Positions 1 through 8,047 of a stretch of 64,000 nt of DNA are shown in pieces (position 1 is the stretch's first letter; every line of letters starts with the position of its first letter). The stretch is from contig NZ_LIPD01000007.1 of assembly GCF_001905545.1 (NCBI RefSeq), positions 62,001 through 126,000 on the forward strand, written 5' to 3'. A program made the translations under genes and the position numbers. The notes beneath the pieces were generated by a model that saw only the letters and a program-made list of their open reading frames with translations, was not told the origin of the DNA and ran no database searches. Source of the DNA: Streptomyces sp. CB02056 (lineage in GTDB: Bacteria > Actinomycetota > Actinomycetes > Streptomycetales > Streptomycetaceae).

Positions 1-22
1 ACAGCCTCGTCTGAGACTCCCT

Positions 23-70
23 CGGCACCGGGCCGGGGCGCGGCACCTGCCGTGCCCCGGCCCGGTGCCG
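23..70. terminator. Strong hairpin terminator
   Basis: A near-perfect inverted repeat: the arm starting CGGCACCGGGCCGGGGC at 23 pairs with its complement ending at 70, and the inner GCGGCA/TGCCGT continues the stem to about 22 bp with a 4-nt loop. It lies 36 nt beyond the 3' end of the minus-strand SDR gene. There is no T-tract, which is usual for actinomycete terminators. It probably works in both directions. Confidence 0.7.
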
Positions 71-105
71 TAGCGCCGGTGCCGACAGCATTCCGGGATC
101 TTCCG

Positions 106-843
106 TCACTGGGCGCTCGCCGCGGGTCGTACGACGATCTCGTTCACGTCGACGTACGGCGGCTGGGAGATCGCGTAGGCGACGGCGTCCGCGATCGCGG
201 AGGCCGGCAGGGCCACGGCGCGGTAGGTCCGCATGGCCGCCCGGGCGGCCGGGTCCGCGATGCCGTCGGCGAGTTCGGACTCCGTGACGCCCGGCGAGAC
301 CAGCGTGACCCGGACGTCACCGGCGGACTCCTGACGCAGGCCCTCGGAGATCGCACGGACCGCGAACTTGGTGGCGCAGTACACGGCGGCGGTGGGAGAG
401 ACCTCGTGCGCGCCGACGGAGGCGATGTTCACGATGTGCCCGCCGCCCTGGGCGCGCAGCACGGGCAAGGCGGCGGAGATGCCGTGCAGGACGCCCCGCA
501 GGTTCACGTCGATCATGCGGTCTCACTCCTCCGTCCTGAGCGCCTCCAGCGGCGACAGCGGCATCACCCCGGCGTTGTTGACCATCACGTCCACGCGGCC
601 GTACCGCTCTTCGGCCGCGGCCACGAAGTCCCGCACGTCGGCGGCCCCGGTCACGTCCAGGCGCCGGGTCGCCGCCGTGCCGCCCGCGGCGGTGATCTCC
701 GTGACGAGTCGCTCCAGGCGATCGGTGCGCCGCGCTCCCAGGAACAGGCGGTGGCCGTCGGCGGCGAGCCGGCGGGCGGTCGCCTCGCCGATCCCACTGC
801 TGGCACCGGTGATCGCTACAACCTTGACTGTCCGGTCGTGCAT
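106..843 (-). pseudogene. SDR oxidoreductase interrupted by an in-frame stop
   Basis: A classical short-chain dehydrogenase/reductase, normally about 245 aa and NAD(P)-dependent. The first part (843 to 523) carries the Rossmann motif TGASSGIG and NNAG. The second part (516 to 106) carries the catalytic Ser and YCATK. Between them the reading frame is continuous but codon 107, at 523-525, is TGA where the family has Trp (EEWDRMIDVN). A single TGG-to-TGA change therefore cuts the protein after the NNAG strand and before the active site. Codons GAC CGC follow, then an ATG at 516 preceded by GGAGGAG, so reinitiation is conceivable, but neither half alone should be active. It is divergent from the MmyB-like regulator at 969, a common pairing. 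Confidence 0.85.
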
Positions 844-908
844 GACTGCCCCTCATCTCTCGGTAGGGCACCGAGTCTGGGCGAGGTGTTCCAGGCGGCC
901 CAGGCCGT

Positions 909-941
909 GTGCTGCCCGGGTGCGGTACACCCAGGCAGCAC
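909..941. promoter_or_regulatory. 33-bp palindromic operator between SDR and regulator
   Basis: GTGCTGCCCGGGTG (909-922), spacer cggta, then CACCCAGGCAGCAC (928-941). The 14-nt arms match with one mismatch. It lies in the 125-nt divergent gap, 28 nt before the regulator start. Position and symmetry suggest an operator for the adjacent XRE/MmyB-like regulator controlling both genes; this is inferred. Confidence 0.6.
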
Positions 942-968
942 ACCGGGCCCTCGGCATAGCGTGGGCAC

Positions 969-1812
969 ATGACCGACAACCAGCTGGGTGAGTTCCTGCG
1001 GGCACGCCGTGCGGCCGTGCGGCCGGACGAGGTCGGGATGCCGAGCCATGGCGTGCGCAGGGTCGCCGGGCTGCGCCGCGAGGAGGTCGCCGTACTGGCA
1101 GGGGTGAACGCGGACTACTACACCCGGCTGGAACAGGGCCGCGAACGCCACCCGTCCGCGCAGGTGGTGGACGCGCTCAGCCGCGTGCTGCTGCTGGACA
1201 CCGACGCCCGGGCGCACCTTCACCACCTGTCCGGAACCGCACCGTCCCGGCGGCCCGTCGCCGCCACCGACCGGGTCGCCCCCGCCCTGCGCGTCCTGCT
1301 GGACGGCTACCCCGGCACTCCGGCGTTCGTCATCGACCCGGCCCTGGACGTCCTGGCCGCCAACGCCCTGGCCGAGGCCCTGTATTCCCCCTTCGAAGCG
1401 ATGGACAACCTGGCCCGCATGGTCTTCCTCGACCCGGCAGGTCGGCCGTTCCACCCCCGATGGGACCGGACGGCGGAGACAGTGGTGGGGCACCTGCGCC
1501 AGGCGTCCGGCGTCGACCCGGGCAGTCCGCGCCTACGGGCTCTCGTAGGCGAACCCAGCACGCGCAGCACGGACTTCGCCCGGCTGTGGAACACCCACAC
1601 CGTGCGCGGCAAGACCCGCGAACACAAGCAACGTCCACCACCCGGACGTCGGCGGCATGACCCTCACCCACCACGCGTTCGACGTGCGGGACGCCCCCGG
1701 CCAGCAGTTGATCATCTACCATGCCGAACCCGGCAGCCCCAGCGCCGAGGCACTCAGCCTGCTCGGCTCCGTGCACGCCACAGCGAACCGCGCCAACCGG
1801 CCCGCCGGGTGA
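969..1812 (+). pseudogene. MmyB-like XRE regulator with frameshift
   Basis: A helix-turn-helix regulator with an N-terminal XRE domain (LRREEVAVLAGVNADYYTRLEQGR, residues about 38-61, given here as landmarks LRREEV and YYTRLEQGR) followed by an MmyB-like ligand-binding region. The frame from ATG 969 matches the family up to about residue 220 (TVRGKTREHK). The expected C-terminus (HHPDVGGMTLTHHAFDVRD, ending ATANRANRPAG at TGA 1810-1812) lies in the +1 frame. One extra base near 1629-1632 explains the shift. The unshifted frame runs on to 1925 with an unrelated tail. The DNA-binding domain is intact, so the protein might still bind, but the conserved last 57 residues are lost. Confidence 0.8.
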
Positions 1813-1892
1813 CAGCCTGCTCCGTGACGCCCGGCGAGTTTGCCTTAACCTTCATCCATTGCAACGGGGCGTTGCGTTCGAGGTCAGCGTCA

Positions 1893-1926
1893 TTGCATCA
1901 GTTTACCGCTACTGAGCTGGCATAAT
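1893..1926 (+). promoter_or_regulatory. Possible promoter of the P450-ferredoxin operon
   Basis: An AT-richer stretch in the 200-nt gap before the P450 gene holds TGG-CATAAT (1918-1926), which resembles an extended -10 box. A TTGCAT at 1893-1898 is 22 nt upstream, too far for a standard -35. The call rests on the -10 match and local composition only. Confidence 0.3.
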
Positions 1927-2012
1927 GCCTTTCATGCGATTGACGCCACGTCAGGAAAAGCCGTAGCTTTCCAGTTATCCGAACGTGCGGCAACGCGAAA
2001 CGAGGCACGGCC

Positions 2013-3218
2013 ATGGGGGAATCCCCGCACACCGTCACGACCATGCCGGCGGCACGCCGCCCCGGCTGTCCCTTCGACCCGCCCGCCGAGCTGATCGACG
2101 CCCGCCGGCACGGGCCGATGAGCCGCTACACCTTCCCCGGCGGGAAGCCCGGCTGGCTGGTCACCGGCTACGACCTGGTCCGGGCGGTGCTGGCCGACAC
2201 CCGGTTCAGCTCGCGCAAGGACCTGATGCTCCACCCGACCATCGACTACGGCGACTTCCAGATCCCGCCGGCGCCGCCCGGGGAGTTCGTCCTCATGGAC
2301 GAGCCCCAGCACAGCCGCTACCGCAAGCCCCTGACGGGCAAGTTCACCGTCCGGCGCATGCGGCTGCTCACCGAGCGCATCGAGCAGGTCACCGCCGCCC
2401 GCCTGGACGCCATGGAGGCCGCCGGGCCTCCGACCGACCTGGTGACCGCGTTCGCCAAGCCCATACCCGCCATCGTGATCTGCGAACTGCTCGGGGTGCC
2501 GTACGAGGACCGGGGCTCCTTCCAGGAGCAGGTCGACTCGTTCATGAACGGGGAGACCAGCGACGAGGACCTCATGGCTGCCTACGCCGCGACCCAGGAG
2601 TACCTGGCGGAACTGGTGGCCGCCAAGCGCGCCAACCCCACCGACGACGTGCTCAGCGACCTCACCGACAGCGACCTGACCGACGAGGAGCTGAAGGGGA
2701 TCAGCCTGATCCTGCTCGCCGCCGGTCTCGACACCACCGCGAACATGCTGGCCCTCGGCACCTTCGCGCTGCTGCGCACCCCGGACCAACTGGCCGCGCT
2801 GCGCGCCGATCCCGCGCTCGCCGACCGGGCCGTGGAGGAGCTGCTGCGCTACCTGAGCGTCGCCAAGACCTTCATGCGGACGGCCCTGGAGGACGTCGAA
2901 CTCGGCGGCCGGACCGTCAAGGCCGGCGACCGGCTGATCCTCTCCTTCAACACCGCCAACCGCGACCCCGAGCGCTTCCCCGATCCCCACGTGCTCGACC
3001 TGAGCAGGCAGGACGGCGGACACCTGGCCTTCGGCCACGGCATCCACCAGTGCCTGGGCCAGCAGCTGGCCCGCATCGAGATGCGGGTCGCCTTCCCCGC
3101 GCTGCTCGGCCGCTTCCCCACGCTGCGGCTGGCCGTACCGCCCGAGGAGGTCGCCCTGCGCCCGGAGCTCGCGGACATCTACGGAGTGAAGAGCCTCCCC
3201 GTCACCTGGGACGCGTGA
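2013..3218 (+). CDS. Cytochrome P450 (ferredoxin-linked)
   Basis: A soluble bacterial class I P450 of 401 aa, the usual length. Visible landmarks are the I-helix AGLDTT (about 237-242, with the acid/Thr pair for O2 activation), the ExxR helix in EELLR (about 274) and the heme loop FGHGIHQCLG (about 340-349) with the Cys thiolate ligand. The start is supported by GAGG 7 nt upstream of ATG. A ferredoxin gene begins 3 nt after the stop, giving a P450 with its electron donor; a reductase must come from elsewhere. The substrate cannot be read from sequence. It lies far from the peptide cluster and shows no link to it. Confidence 0.93.
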   Translation: MGESPHTVTTMPAARRPGCPFDPPAELIDARRHGPMSRYTFPGGKPGWLVTGYDLVRAVLADTRFSSRKDLMLHPTIDYGDFQIPPAPPGEFVLMDEPQHSRYRKPLTGKFTVRRMRLLTERIEQVTAARLDAMEAAGPPTDLVTAFAKPIPAIVICELLGVPYEDRGSFQEQVDSFMNGETSDEDLMAAYAATQEYLAELVAAKRANPTDDVLSDLTDSDLTDEELKGISLILLAAGLDTTANMLALGTFALLRTPDQLAALRADPALADRAVEELLRYLSVAKTFMRTALEDVELGGRTVKAGDRLILSFNTANRDPERFPDPHVLDLSRQDGGHLAFGHGIHQCLGQQLARIEMRVAFPALLGRFPTLRLAVPPEEVALRPELADIYGVKSLPVTWDA

Positions 3219-3221
3219 CCG

Positions 3222-3422
3222 ATGAGGATCACCGTGGACGTCGACCGCTGCATCGGCTCCGGAATGTGCGCCCTGACGGCCGGCGAGGTCTTCGACCAGC
3301 GCGAGGACGACGGCACCTCGGTCGTACGGCAACCCGACCCTCCCGCCGAGGCCTTGGACGCGGTGCGCGAGGCGGTCGCCCTGTGCCCCGCCTCGGCGAT
3401 CAGCCTGTCGGCCGACCTGTGA
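3222..3422 (+). CDS. [3Fe-4S]-type ferredoxin
   Basis: A 66-aa electron carrier of the actinomycete P450 type. Cys10, Cys16 (CIGSGMC) and Cys55 (in ALCP) are the three cluster ligands; the position of the fourth Cys of 4Fe-4S ferredoxins is not cysteine. It is only 3 nt behind the P450 gene, so the two are cotranscribed and probably translationally coupled. It passes single electrons from a ferredoxin reductase to that P450. Confidence 0.93.
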   Translation: MRITVDVDRCIGSGMCALTAGEVFDQREDDGTSVVRQPDPPAEALDAVREAVALCPASAISLSADL

Positions 3423-3524
3423 CGGCCGGGCCGGTCCGACACATGATCGTCCGGTCGTCTCGCGGAGCCCGAGGCCCCGGGAGGGCCTGCGGCGCCAGGG
3501 CCCGCGGCCGGGCGTTCGGTGGCC

Positions 3525-3555
3525 GTGACCAGCGCCGACGGTCTCGCCTTAGGAT
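3525..3555 (+). promoter_or_regulatory. Promoter, probably giving a leaderless transcript
   Basis: GTGACC (3525-3530), 19 nt, then TAGGAT (3550-3555). The distance from the -10 to ATG 3563 is 7 nt, so transcription would start at or next to the A of the start codon. This arrangement is common in actinomycetes. Confidence 0.5.
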
Positions 3556-3562
3556 GCGGGAC

Positions 3563-4198
3563 ATGAACAGCACCACGCCGCCGCACGGAGAGCCCATACC
3601 GACGACGCGGCGAACCCGCTGGCAAGAGGCGGGGCAGAGCGGGAACTACGGCAAGCGGTTCGCCGACCTCATCTCCGCCGGCGAGGACGTCGACGGTGAG
3701 GCCCGGCTCGCCGACACGCTCCTGCCGCGCGGCGCCCGGGTGCTCGACGCCGGCGCCGGCATGGGCCGGGTCGCCGCGGCGCTGCTGCGGCGGGGGCACG
3801 ACGTGGTCGCGATCGAGCCCGACCCGGCCCTGGTCCGGCAGGCCCGGGAGACCTACCCCGGGCTGGCGATCGAGGAGCGCGACATCCTCGACCTCGGCCC
3901 CGACGACGGCCCGTTCGACCTGGTCGTCTGCGTGGGCAACGTCATCGTCTTCCTCGCCGAGGACACGGAACGCAGGGCACTGGGCGCGATGCGCGACGTA
4001 CTCGGCGAGAACGGCCGGATCCTGGTCGGCTTCCACCTCCAGGACCCGCCACCGCACGCCCGCACCTACCCGGCGGCGGAGTTCGAGGCGGACCTGGCCG
4101 CCGCCGGACTGCGCGTCGACCTGCGGGCAGGCACCTACCAGCTGCACCCCGCGAACGACGCCTACGGCGTCTGGGTCCTGAGCCGGGCCCAGGCGTAA
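3563..4198 (+). CDS. Class I SAM-dependent methyltransferase
   Basis: A 211-aa Rossmann-fold methyltransferase. The SAM-binding motif VLDAGAGMG sits at about residues 59-67, with acidic motif VVAIEPD after it and a later DLVVCVGNV strand. An alternative ATG three codons earlier (3554) lies inside the likely -10 box TAGGAT, so 3563 is preferred. It is separated from the ferredoxin by 140 nt and has its own promoter. It converges on the permease gene. The substrate is unknown. Confidence 0.85.
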   Translation: MNSTTPPHGEPIPTTRRTRWQEAGQSGNYGKRFADLISAGEDVDGEARLADTLLPRGARVLDAGAGMGRVAAALLRRGHDVVAIEPDPALVRQARETYPGLAIEERDILDLGPDDGPFDLVVCVGNVIVFLAEDTERRALGAMRDVLGENGRILVGFHLQDPPPHARTYPAAEFEADLAAAGLRVDLRAGTYQLHPANDAYGVWVLSRAQA

Positions 4199-4229
4199 CG
4201 CCACCTCCCGGGGCCCTGCCCAGCCGCCG

Positions 4230-4246
4230 GGACGGTGCTCCCGTCC
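4230..4246. terminator. Small hairpin between convergent genes
   Basis: GGACGG (4230-4235), 5-nt loop, CCGTCC (4241-4246) lies in the 49-nt gap between the convergent methyltransferase and permease genes. The stem is only 6 bp and there is no T-tract, so it is a weak call. Confidence 0.4.
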
Positions 4247-4247
4247 G

Positions 4248-5507
4248 TCAGGCGCGGGCGACGGCCCTGCGCAGGCAGTAGGCGGCGGCACCGGCCGCGA
4301 TCACCGCGGCTCCCCACAGGACCGAGGAGGGCGGCAGGGCGAAGGCCAGGAGCACGCAGCCGACGGCGCCGACGACGGGCACGATCCGCACGGGGCCCTT
4401 CACGGGGGTGAGGGTCCAGGCGGACGCGTTCGCGATGGCGTAGTAGGCCAGCACACCGAAGGAGGAGAAGCCGATCGCGCCGCGGACGTCCGTGGTGGCG
4501 GCCAGGACCGCGACCACCGCGCCGACCGCGAGCTCGGCGCGGTGCGGCACCTGGAAGCGCGGGTGGACGGCGGCCAGGACGTGGGGCAGGTGCCGGTCGC
4601 GGGCCATCGCCAGGGTGGTGCGCGAGACCCCGAGGATCAGCGCGAGCAGCGAGCCGAGCGCCGCGACGGCCGCCCCGGTGCGCACGACCGGGGCGAGCGC
4701 GGGGACGCCGGCGGCACGCACGGCCTCGGTGAGCGGTGCGGCGGTGTGGGCGAGCCGGTCGGGCCCGAGCACGGCGAGCGCGGCCACGGCGACGGCCGCG
4801 TAGACGACGAGCGTGATGGCGAGCGCGGTGGGGATCGCCCGGGGGATGGTCCGCTTCGGGTCGCGGACCTCCTCGCCGAGGGTGGCGATGCGCGCGTAGC
4901 CGGCGAACGCGAAGAACAGCAGGCCGGCGGCCTGGAGCACCCCGCCGAAGGTCGCGTCCGTACCGACGGCGAGCCGAGCGCCCTCGGCGGCGGGGCCGGT
5001 CAGGCAGGCGGTGACCACGGCGGCGAGCACCGCCAGGACGACGGCGACGATCCCCCGGGTCAGCCACGCGGACTTCCGCACGCCGACGTAGTTCACCGCG
5101 GTGAGCACCACCACCGCGGCGACCGCGACCGCGTGCGCCTGTCCGGGCCACACGTAGGAGCCCACCGTGAGGGCCATCGCCGCGCAGGAGGCGGTCTTAC
5201 CGACCACGAAGCCCCAGCCCGCCAGGTAGCCCCAGAACTCGCCGAGCCGCTCACGGCCGTAGACGTAGGTGCCGCCGGACTCCGGGTAGCGGGCGGCCAG
5301 CCGGGCCGAGGAGGTGGCATTGCAGTACGCCACCACCGCGGCCAGGGCGAGGCCCGGCAGCAGACCGGACCCGGCCGCGCCGGCGGCCGGGGCAAGCGCG
5401 GCGAAGATCCCCGCGCCGATCATCGACCCGAGCCCGATCACCACGGCGTCGAACACGCCCAGGTGGCGCCCCAGCTCCCCGGCCCGGGCCACTGCCGGTG
5501 TCCCCAT
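4248..5507 (-). CDS. APC-family amino-acid permease
   Basis: A 419-aa polytopic membrane transporter with about 12 hydrophobic segments. The N-terminal APC signature is visible as VVIGLGSMIGAGIF, followed by YPESGGTYVYGRE, typical of amino-acid/polyamine-cation symporters. The ATG at 5507 is chosen because GAGGAG lies 6 nt upstream; an in-frame start 18 codons earlier has no such site. The substrate is not predictable, though the short C-terminus is common in basic or neutral amino-acid permeases. It is transcribed alone. Confidence 0.88.
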   Translation of the reverse strand: MGTPAVARAGELGRHLGVFDAVVIGLGSMIGAGIFAALAPAAGAAGSGLLPGLALAAVVAYCNATSSARLAARYPESGGTYVYGRERLGEFWGYLAGWGFVVGKTASCAAMALTVGSYVWPGQAHAVAVAAVVVLTAVNYVGVRKSAWLTRGIVAVVLAVLAAVVTACLTGPAAEGARLAVGTDATFGGVLQAAGLLFFAFAGYARIATLGEEVRDPKRTIPRAIPTALAITLVVYAAVAVAALAVLGPDRLAHTAAPLTEAVRAAGVPALAPVVRTGAAVAALGSLLALILGVSRTTLAMARDRHLPHVLAAVHPRFQVPHRAELAVGAVVAVLAATTDVRGAIGFSSFGVLAYYAIANASAWTLTPVKGPVRIVPVVGAVGCVLLAFALPPSSVLWGAAVIAAGAAAYCLRRAVARA

Positions 5508-5689
5508 CGCTCGCTCCTCGACCACGGCGCACGGCCGTTCCGGACTTCGGTTCCGGCGCACGCTATAGGAGCAAGGTGTCGAGCCGGCCTCGCGGACCGG
5601 ACCGAGGCGAGGGCCTGGCCACCGCCCGCGAGCCAGGACGCCTCACCGTGAGTCGGCACGAGCCCGCGGGTCGGTCCCCGCGGAGCACG

Positions 5690-6019
5690 TCATCCGACCT
5701 CGCGGGTGGCGGACCGGGCCGGGGCACCGAGCACCCGCCGCAGCTCCTCGACGCTCGGCGCCCCGTCCACCCGGCCGTCCGCACTCCGGTAGAGCCGGCA
5801 GGACACGCTCGGCGGTGTTCCGGGGGCGGCGAACGGGTCGTTCCCGTCGACCAGCAGGGTGGGCGAGCCGTGCATGCCCAAGCGTTCGGCGTCCTCCTGG
5901 TCCTCGACCACGTGCCGCACCAGCCCGACGCCCGGCAGGTCGGCCAGCACCACGGCGAGCCGCTCCGCCAGCACCGACTCGTTCGGGCACTGCGGAACCG
6001 TCAGCATCTCCAGCCGCAC
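5690..6019 (-). CDS. Small thioredoxin-fold protein, single Cys
   Basis: A 109-aa protein with a thioredoxin-like pattern: TVPQCPNE near the N-terminus, HGSPTLLVDG with the cis-Pro-type SP, and SCRLY. Only one Cys occupies the active-site position (QCPN rather than CxxC), so it is not a normal disulfide reductase. Similar actinobacterial proteins are often named thioredoxin-family or alkylmercury-lyase-like. The GTG start at 6019 is chosen because AAGGAGG is 6-8 nt upstream; an in-frame upstream ATG lacks a ribosome-binding site. The role is unknown. Confidence 0.7.
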   Translation of the reverse strand: MRLEMLTVPQCPNESVLAERLAVVLADLPGVGLVRHVVEDQEDAERLGMHGSPTLLVDGNDPFAAPGTPPSVSCRLYRSADGRVDGAPSVEELRRVLGAPARSATREVG

Positions 6020-6227
6020 GGCCGCCACCTCCTTCGTCCTCGTCGTCAGCACCGTTCACGCTAGACCGGATCACCGCCCGGCGCGGTGGGTGCCCGGGAT
6101 TGGCGAGGTGAGGGGTCAGGCGGCCGTCACGTGGCCCCACTCTCCGCATGAGCCGAAAGGTAAAGATTCTACCAAGTGTGCAAGTATGCCAGGGGCGGAG
6201 GACTATGCTTTTCGAGGTTTGAAGAAG

Positions 6228-6395
6228 GCACCTCGTTCGGTGAGGCTTCTTCACGGACACAGGCCACTGATCCGACGACGTCGAGAGACGCCCAGGGTCA
6301 GGACAGATCCTCCCGACCTAAGGGTTGATCCGAAGTGGCTTCCGGCCTATGCGGCCGGACACGCCGTGGAGTGCCAAAGCTCTGACGAGTTGGGG
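6228..6395 (+). promoter_or_regulatory. M-box (ykoK-type) Mg2+ riboswitch
   Basis: Conserved blocks of the M-box appear in order: CGTTCGGTGAGGCTTCT (6233-6250), ACAGGCCACTGATCC, ACGTCGAGAGACGCCCAGGG then TCAGGACAG (to about 6305), and AGTGCCAAAGCTCTGACGAG (about 6370-6389). The ends CTCGTT and GACGAG can pair as the closing stem. In this family Mg2+ binding lowers expression of Mg2+ transport genes. The next plus-strand gene is mgtC, which fits. The 175 nt before it (6053-6227) are AT-rich by local standards and probably hold the promoter; no clear box was chosen. Confidence 0.85.
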
Positions 6396-6487
6396 TGAGT
6401 CGGCCGCTGTTTCCGCGCGCCGGCGAACTCCTTGCCGTGTCGATCACACGCACCACGGGGTGCGTCGACCGGGAGGAGGCGAGAGAC

Positions 6488-6559
6488 ATGGATTGCAGTA
6501 GTCCGGGCCACAGTCGGCCCTTCCCGCGCCTGCCCTCGTACACCTCCGGCACGCGGTAG
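6488..6559 (+). CDS. Possible 23-aa leader peptide before mgtC
   Basis: ATG 6488 follows GGGAGGAGGCGAGAGAC, one of the best ribosome-binding sites in the region, and the frame runs 23 codons to TAG. The peptide starts MDCSSPGHSRPFPRLPS and has four prolines. It lies between the M-box and mgtC. Proline-rich leader ORFs control mgt genes in enterobacteria; a similar role here is inference from position and composition. Confidence 0.45.
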   Translation: MDCSSPGHSRPFPRLPSYTSGTR

Positions 6560-6801
6560 CCACCTTCCCCGCGCGCACACGCGCCGCTGCGTCACGCCCG
6601 CCCGACGGCTTCGCCGTGCCCTGCGGCGTCGCGTCCTCGCAGCGCGCAGCGCGGTCTCCACCGGTTGCGATATCGGCACGGGTGCCCCGCGCACCTACCC
6701 GCCGATCGTGACGGTCGTGGTCGTCATCACGATCGTCCGGACCGCCCCGGGCAGCTGACCCACCGCGCCGGGGGCACCGACCGCGTGCCACCGTCCGTCC
6801 C

Positions 6802-6820
6802 CCTCCTCCCGTGAAGGAGG
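6802..6820 (+). promoter_or_regulatory. Hairpin sequestering the mgtC ribosome-binding site
   Basis: CCTCCT (6802-6807) is the exact complement of the mgtC Shine-Dalgarno AGGAGG (6815-6820), with a 7-nt loop. The site would be hidden in a 6-bp stem when folded. A further GGCACC at 6773-6778 could instead pair with GGTGCC at 6819-6824, an alternative that also covers the site. It may be the output end of the long M-box leader. Confidence 0.55.
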
Positions 6821-6827
6821 TGCCGTC

Positions 6828-7592
6828 GTGCACACCCTGACCACCGTCGACTTCCTGGTACGGCTCGCCACCGGCGTCGCCTGCGGCGCGCTGATCGGCG
6901 TCGAACGCCAGTGGCGGGCCCGGATGGCCGGCCTGCGCACCAACGCCCTGGTCGCCGCCGGCGCCACCCTGTTCGTGCTCTACAGCGAGGCCGTCGGCGA
7001 CGCCGCCAGCCCCACCCGGGTCGCCTCCTACGTCGTCTCCGGCATCGGCTTCCTCGGCGGCGGCGTCATCCTGCGCGACGGCGCCGGCGTACGCGGCCTC
7101 AACACCGCCGCCACACTCTGGTGTTCGGCCGCCGTCGGAGTGCTCGCCGCCTCCGGCAAACTGCGGTTCGCCGTCCTCGGCACACTCGCCGTCCTCGTCG
7201 TCCACCTGGTCCTGCGCCCCGCCGGCCGACTCCTCGACCGGGCCCCGCAGGCCAGCAGCGACCCCGACTCCACCACCCGCGCCACCGTCCACCTGGAATG
7301 CGACCGCAAGTCCGAGACCCACATCCGGGCCCTGCTGCTCCAGGCCCTCGCCGCCTCCGGACTCGCCCCGACCGGCCTGCGCGCCCGCCGCACCGACAAC
7401 GGCGACGCCACCAGCCTGCGGGCCACCGTCGCGATCACCCGACAGATCGCCCCGGCACTCGAACAGGTCGTCACCCGCCTGTCGTTGGAGCCCGGCGTAC
7501 GCGACCTGCACTGGCACCTCGACGACGGCCGCGACGCCGCCGAGCAGTCGACAGCCGGGCATCCGACAGCGGCGGAGCCGGCACTCGCCTGA
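6828..7592 (+). CDS. mgtC: MgtC/SapB-family membrane protein
   Basis: A 254-aa protein. The N-terminal half has four to five membrane segments with family motifs GALIGVERQWRAR and GIGFLGGGVILRDG (about residues 20-32 and 70-83). The C-terminal about 100 residues form a soluble ACT-like domain. MgtC proteins support growth at low Mg2+ and modulate ATP synthase in studied pathogens; the role in actinomycetes is less clear. The GTG start has AAGGAGG 7 nt upstream. A 600-nt leader with an M-box precedes it, so Mg2+ control is likely. A VOC gene follows 64 nt later on the same strand. Confidence 0.9.
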   Translation: MHTLTTVDFLVRLATGVACGALIGVERQWRARMAGLRTNALVAAGATLFVLYSEAVGDAASPTRVASYVVSGIGFLGGGVILRDGAGVRGLNTAATLWCSAAVGVLAASGKLRFAVLGTLAVLVVHLVLRPAGRLLDRAPQASSDPDSTTRATVHLECDRKSETHIRALLLQALAASGLAPTGLRARRTDNGDATSLRATVAITRQIAPALEQVVTRLSLEPGVRDLHWHLDDGRDAAEQSTAGHPTAAEPALA

Positions 7593-7656
7593 AAGCGGCC
7601 CACTCCCAGCCGCCCGTCGAAACCACCCCGACCGCCCCGACCGAGAGGACACCGCA

Positions 7657-8028
7657 GTGATCACGGCCCTCGACCACGTCCAGCTCTCCGCACCACCCGG
7701 CAGCGAGGCACTGCTGCGCGCCTTCTACGGCGACGTCCTCCAGATGGCGGAGCTGCCCAAGCCCGGGCCGCTGACCGGCCGCGGTGGCTGCTGGTTCGCC
7801 GCCGACGGCGGCCGGGTCCGGCTCTACCTCGGCGTCGAGGAGCGCTTCCGCCCCAGTACCAAGGCCCACCCCGGCCTCGCGGTCTGCGAGATCGACGACT
7901 TCGCCCACCGGCTCGCCGAACTCGGCGCGCACGTGGTCTGGGACGACAGCCTGCCGCCCCAGCGCCGCTTCTACACCACCGACCCCGTGGGCAACCTCCT
8001 GGAGTTCGTCGAAGCCTCGGCCCCCTGA
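7657..8028 (+). CDS. VOC (glyoxalase/dioxygenase fold) protein
   Basis: A 123-aa single-unit vicinal-oxygen-chelate protein. It starts ALDHVQLSAPPGSE, with the first metal-ligand His, and ends DPVGNLLEFVEA, with the Glu of the last strand. The middle FYTTDPVGN is typical. Substrates in this family range from glyoxal adducts to antibiotics, and no specific activity can be assigned. It follows mgtC by 64 nt and may share its transcript. Confidence 0.85.
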   Translation: MITALDHVQLSAPPGSEALLRAFYGDVLQMAELPKPGPLTGRGGCWFAADGGRVRLYLGVEERFRPSTKAHPGLAVCEIDDFAHRLAELGAHVVWDDSLPPQRRFYTTDPVGNLLEFVEASAP

Positions 8029-8047
8029 CCGGACGGCGCCGGGCGCG

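Noticed and set aside
1985-4198. A single 737-codon open frame over the P450, ferredoxin and methyltransferase
   Set aside because: The first two thirds are an Arg/Pro-rich shadow of the P450 frame. Only the last 211 codons are protein-like, and these form the methyltransferase.
6708-6758. A Val/Ile-rich mini-ORF before mgtC as an ilv-type attenuator
   Set aside because: The codons come from a GTC/ATC-rich stretch without a ribosome-binding site or terminator, and mgtC has no link to branched-chain amino acids.
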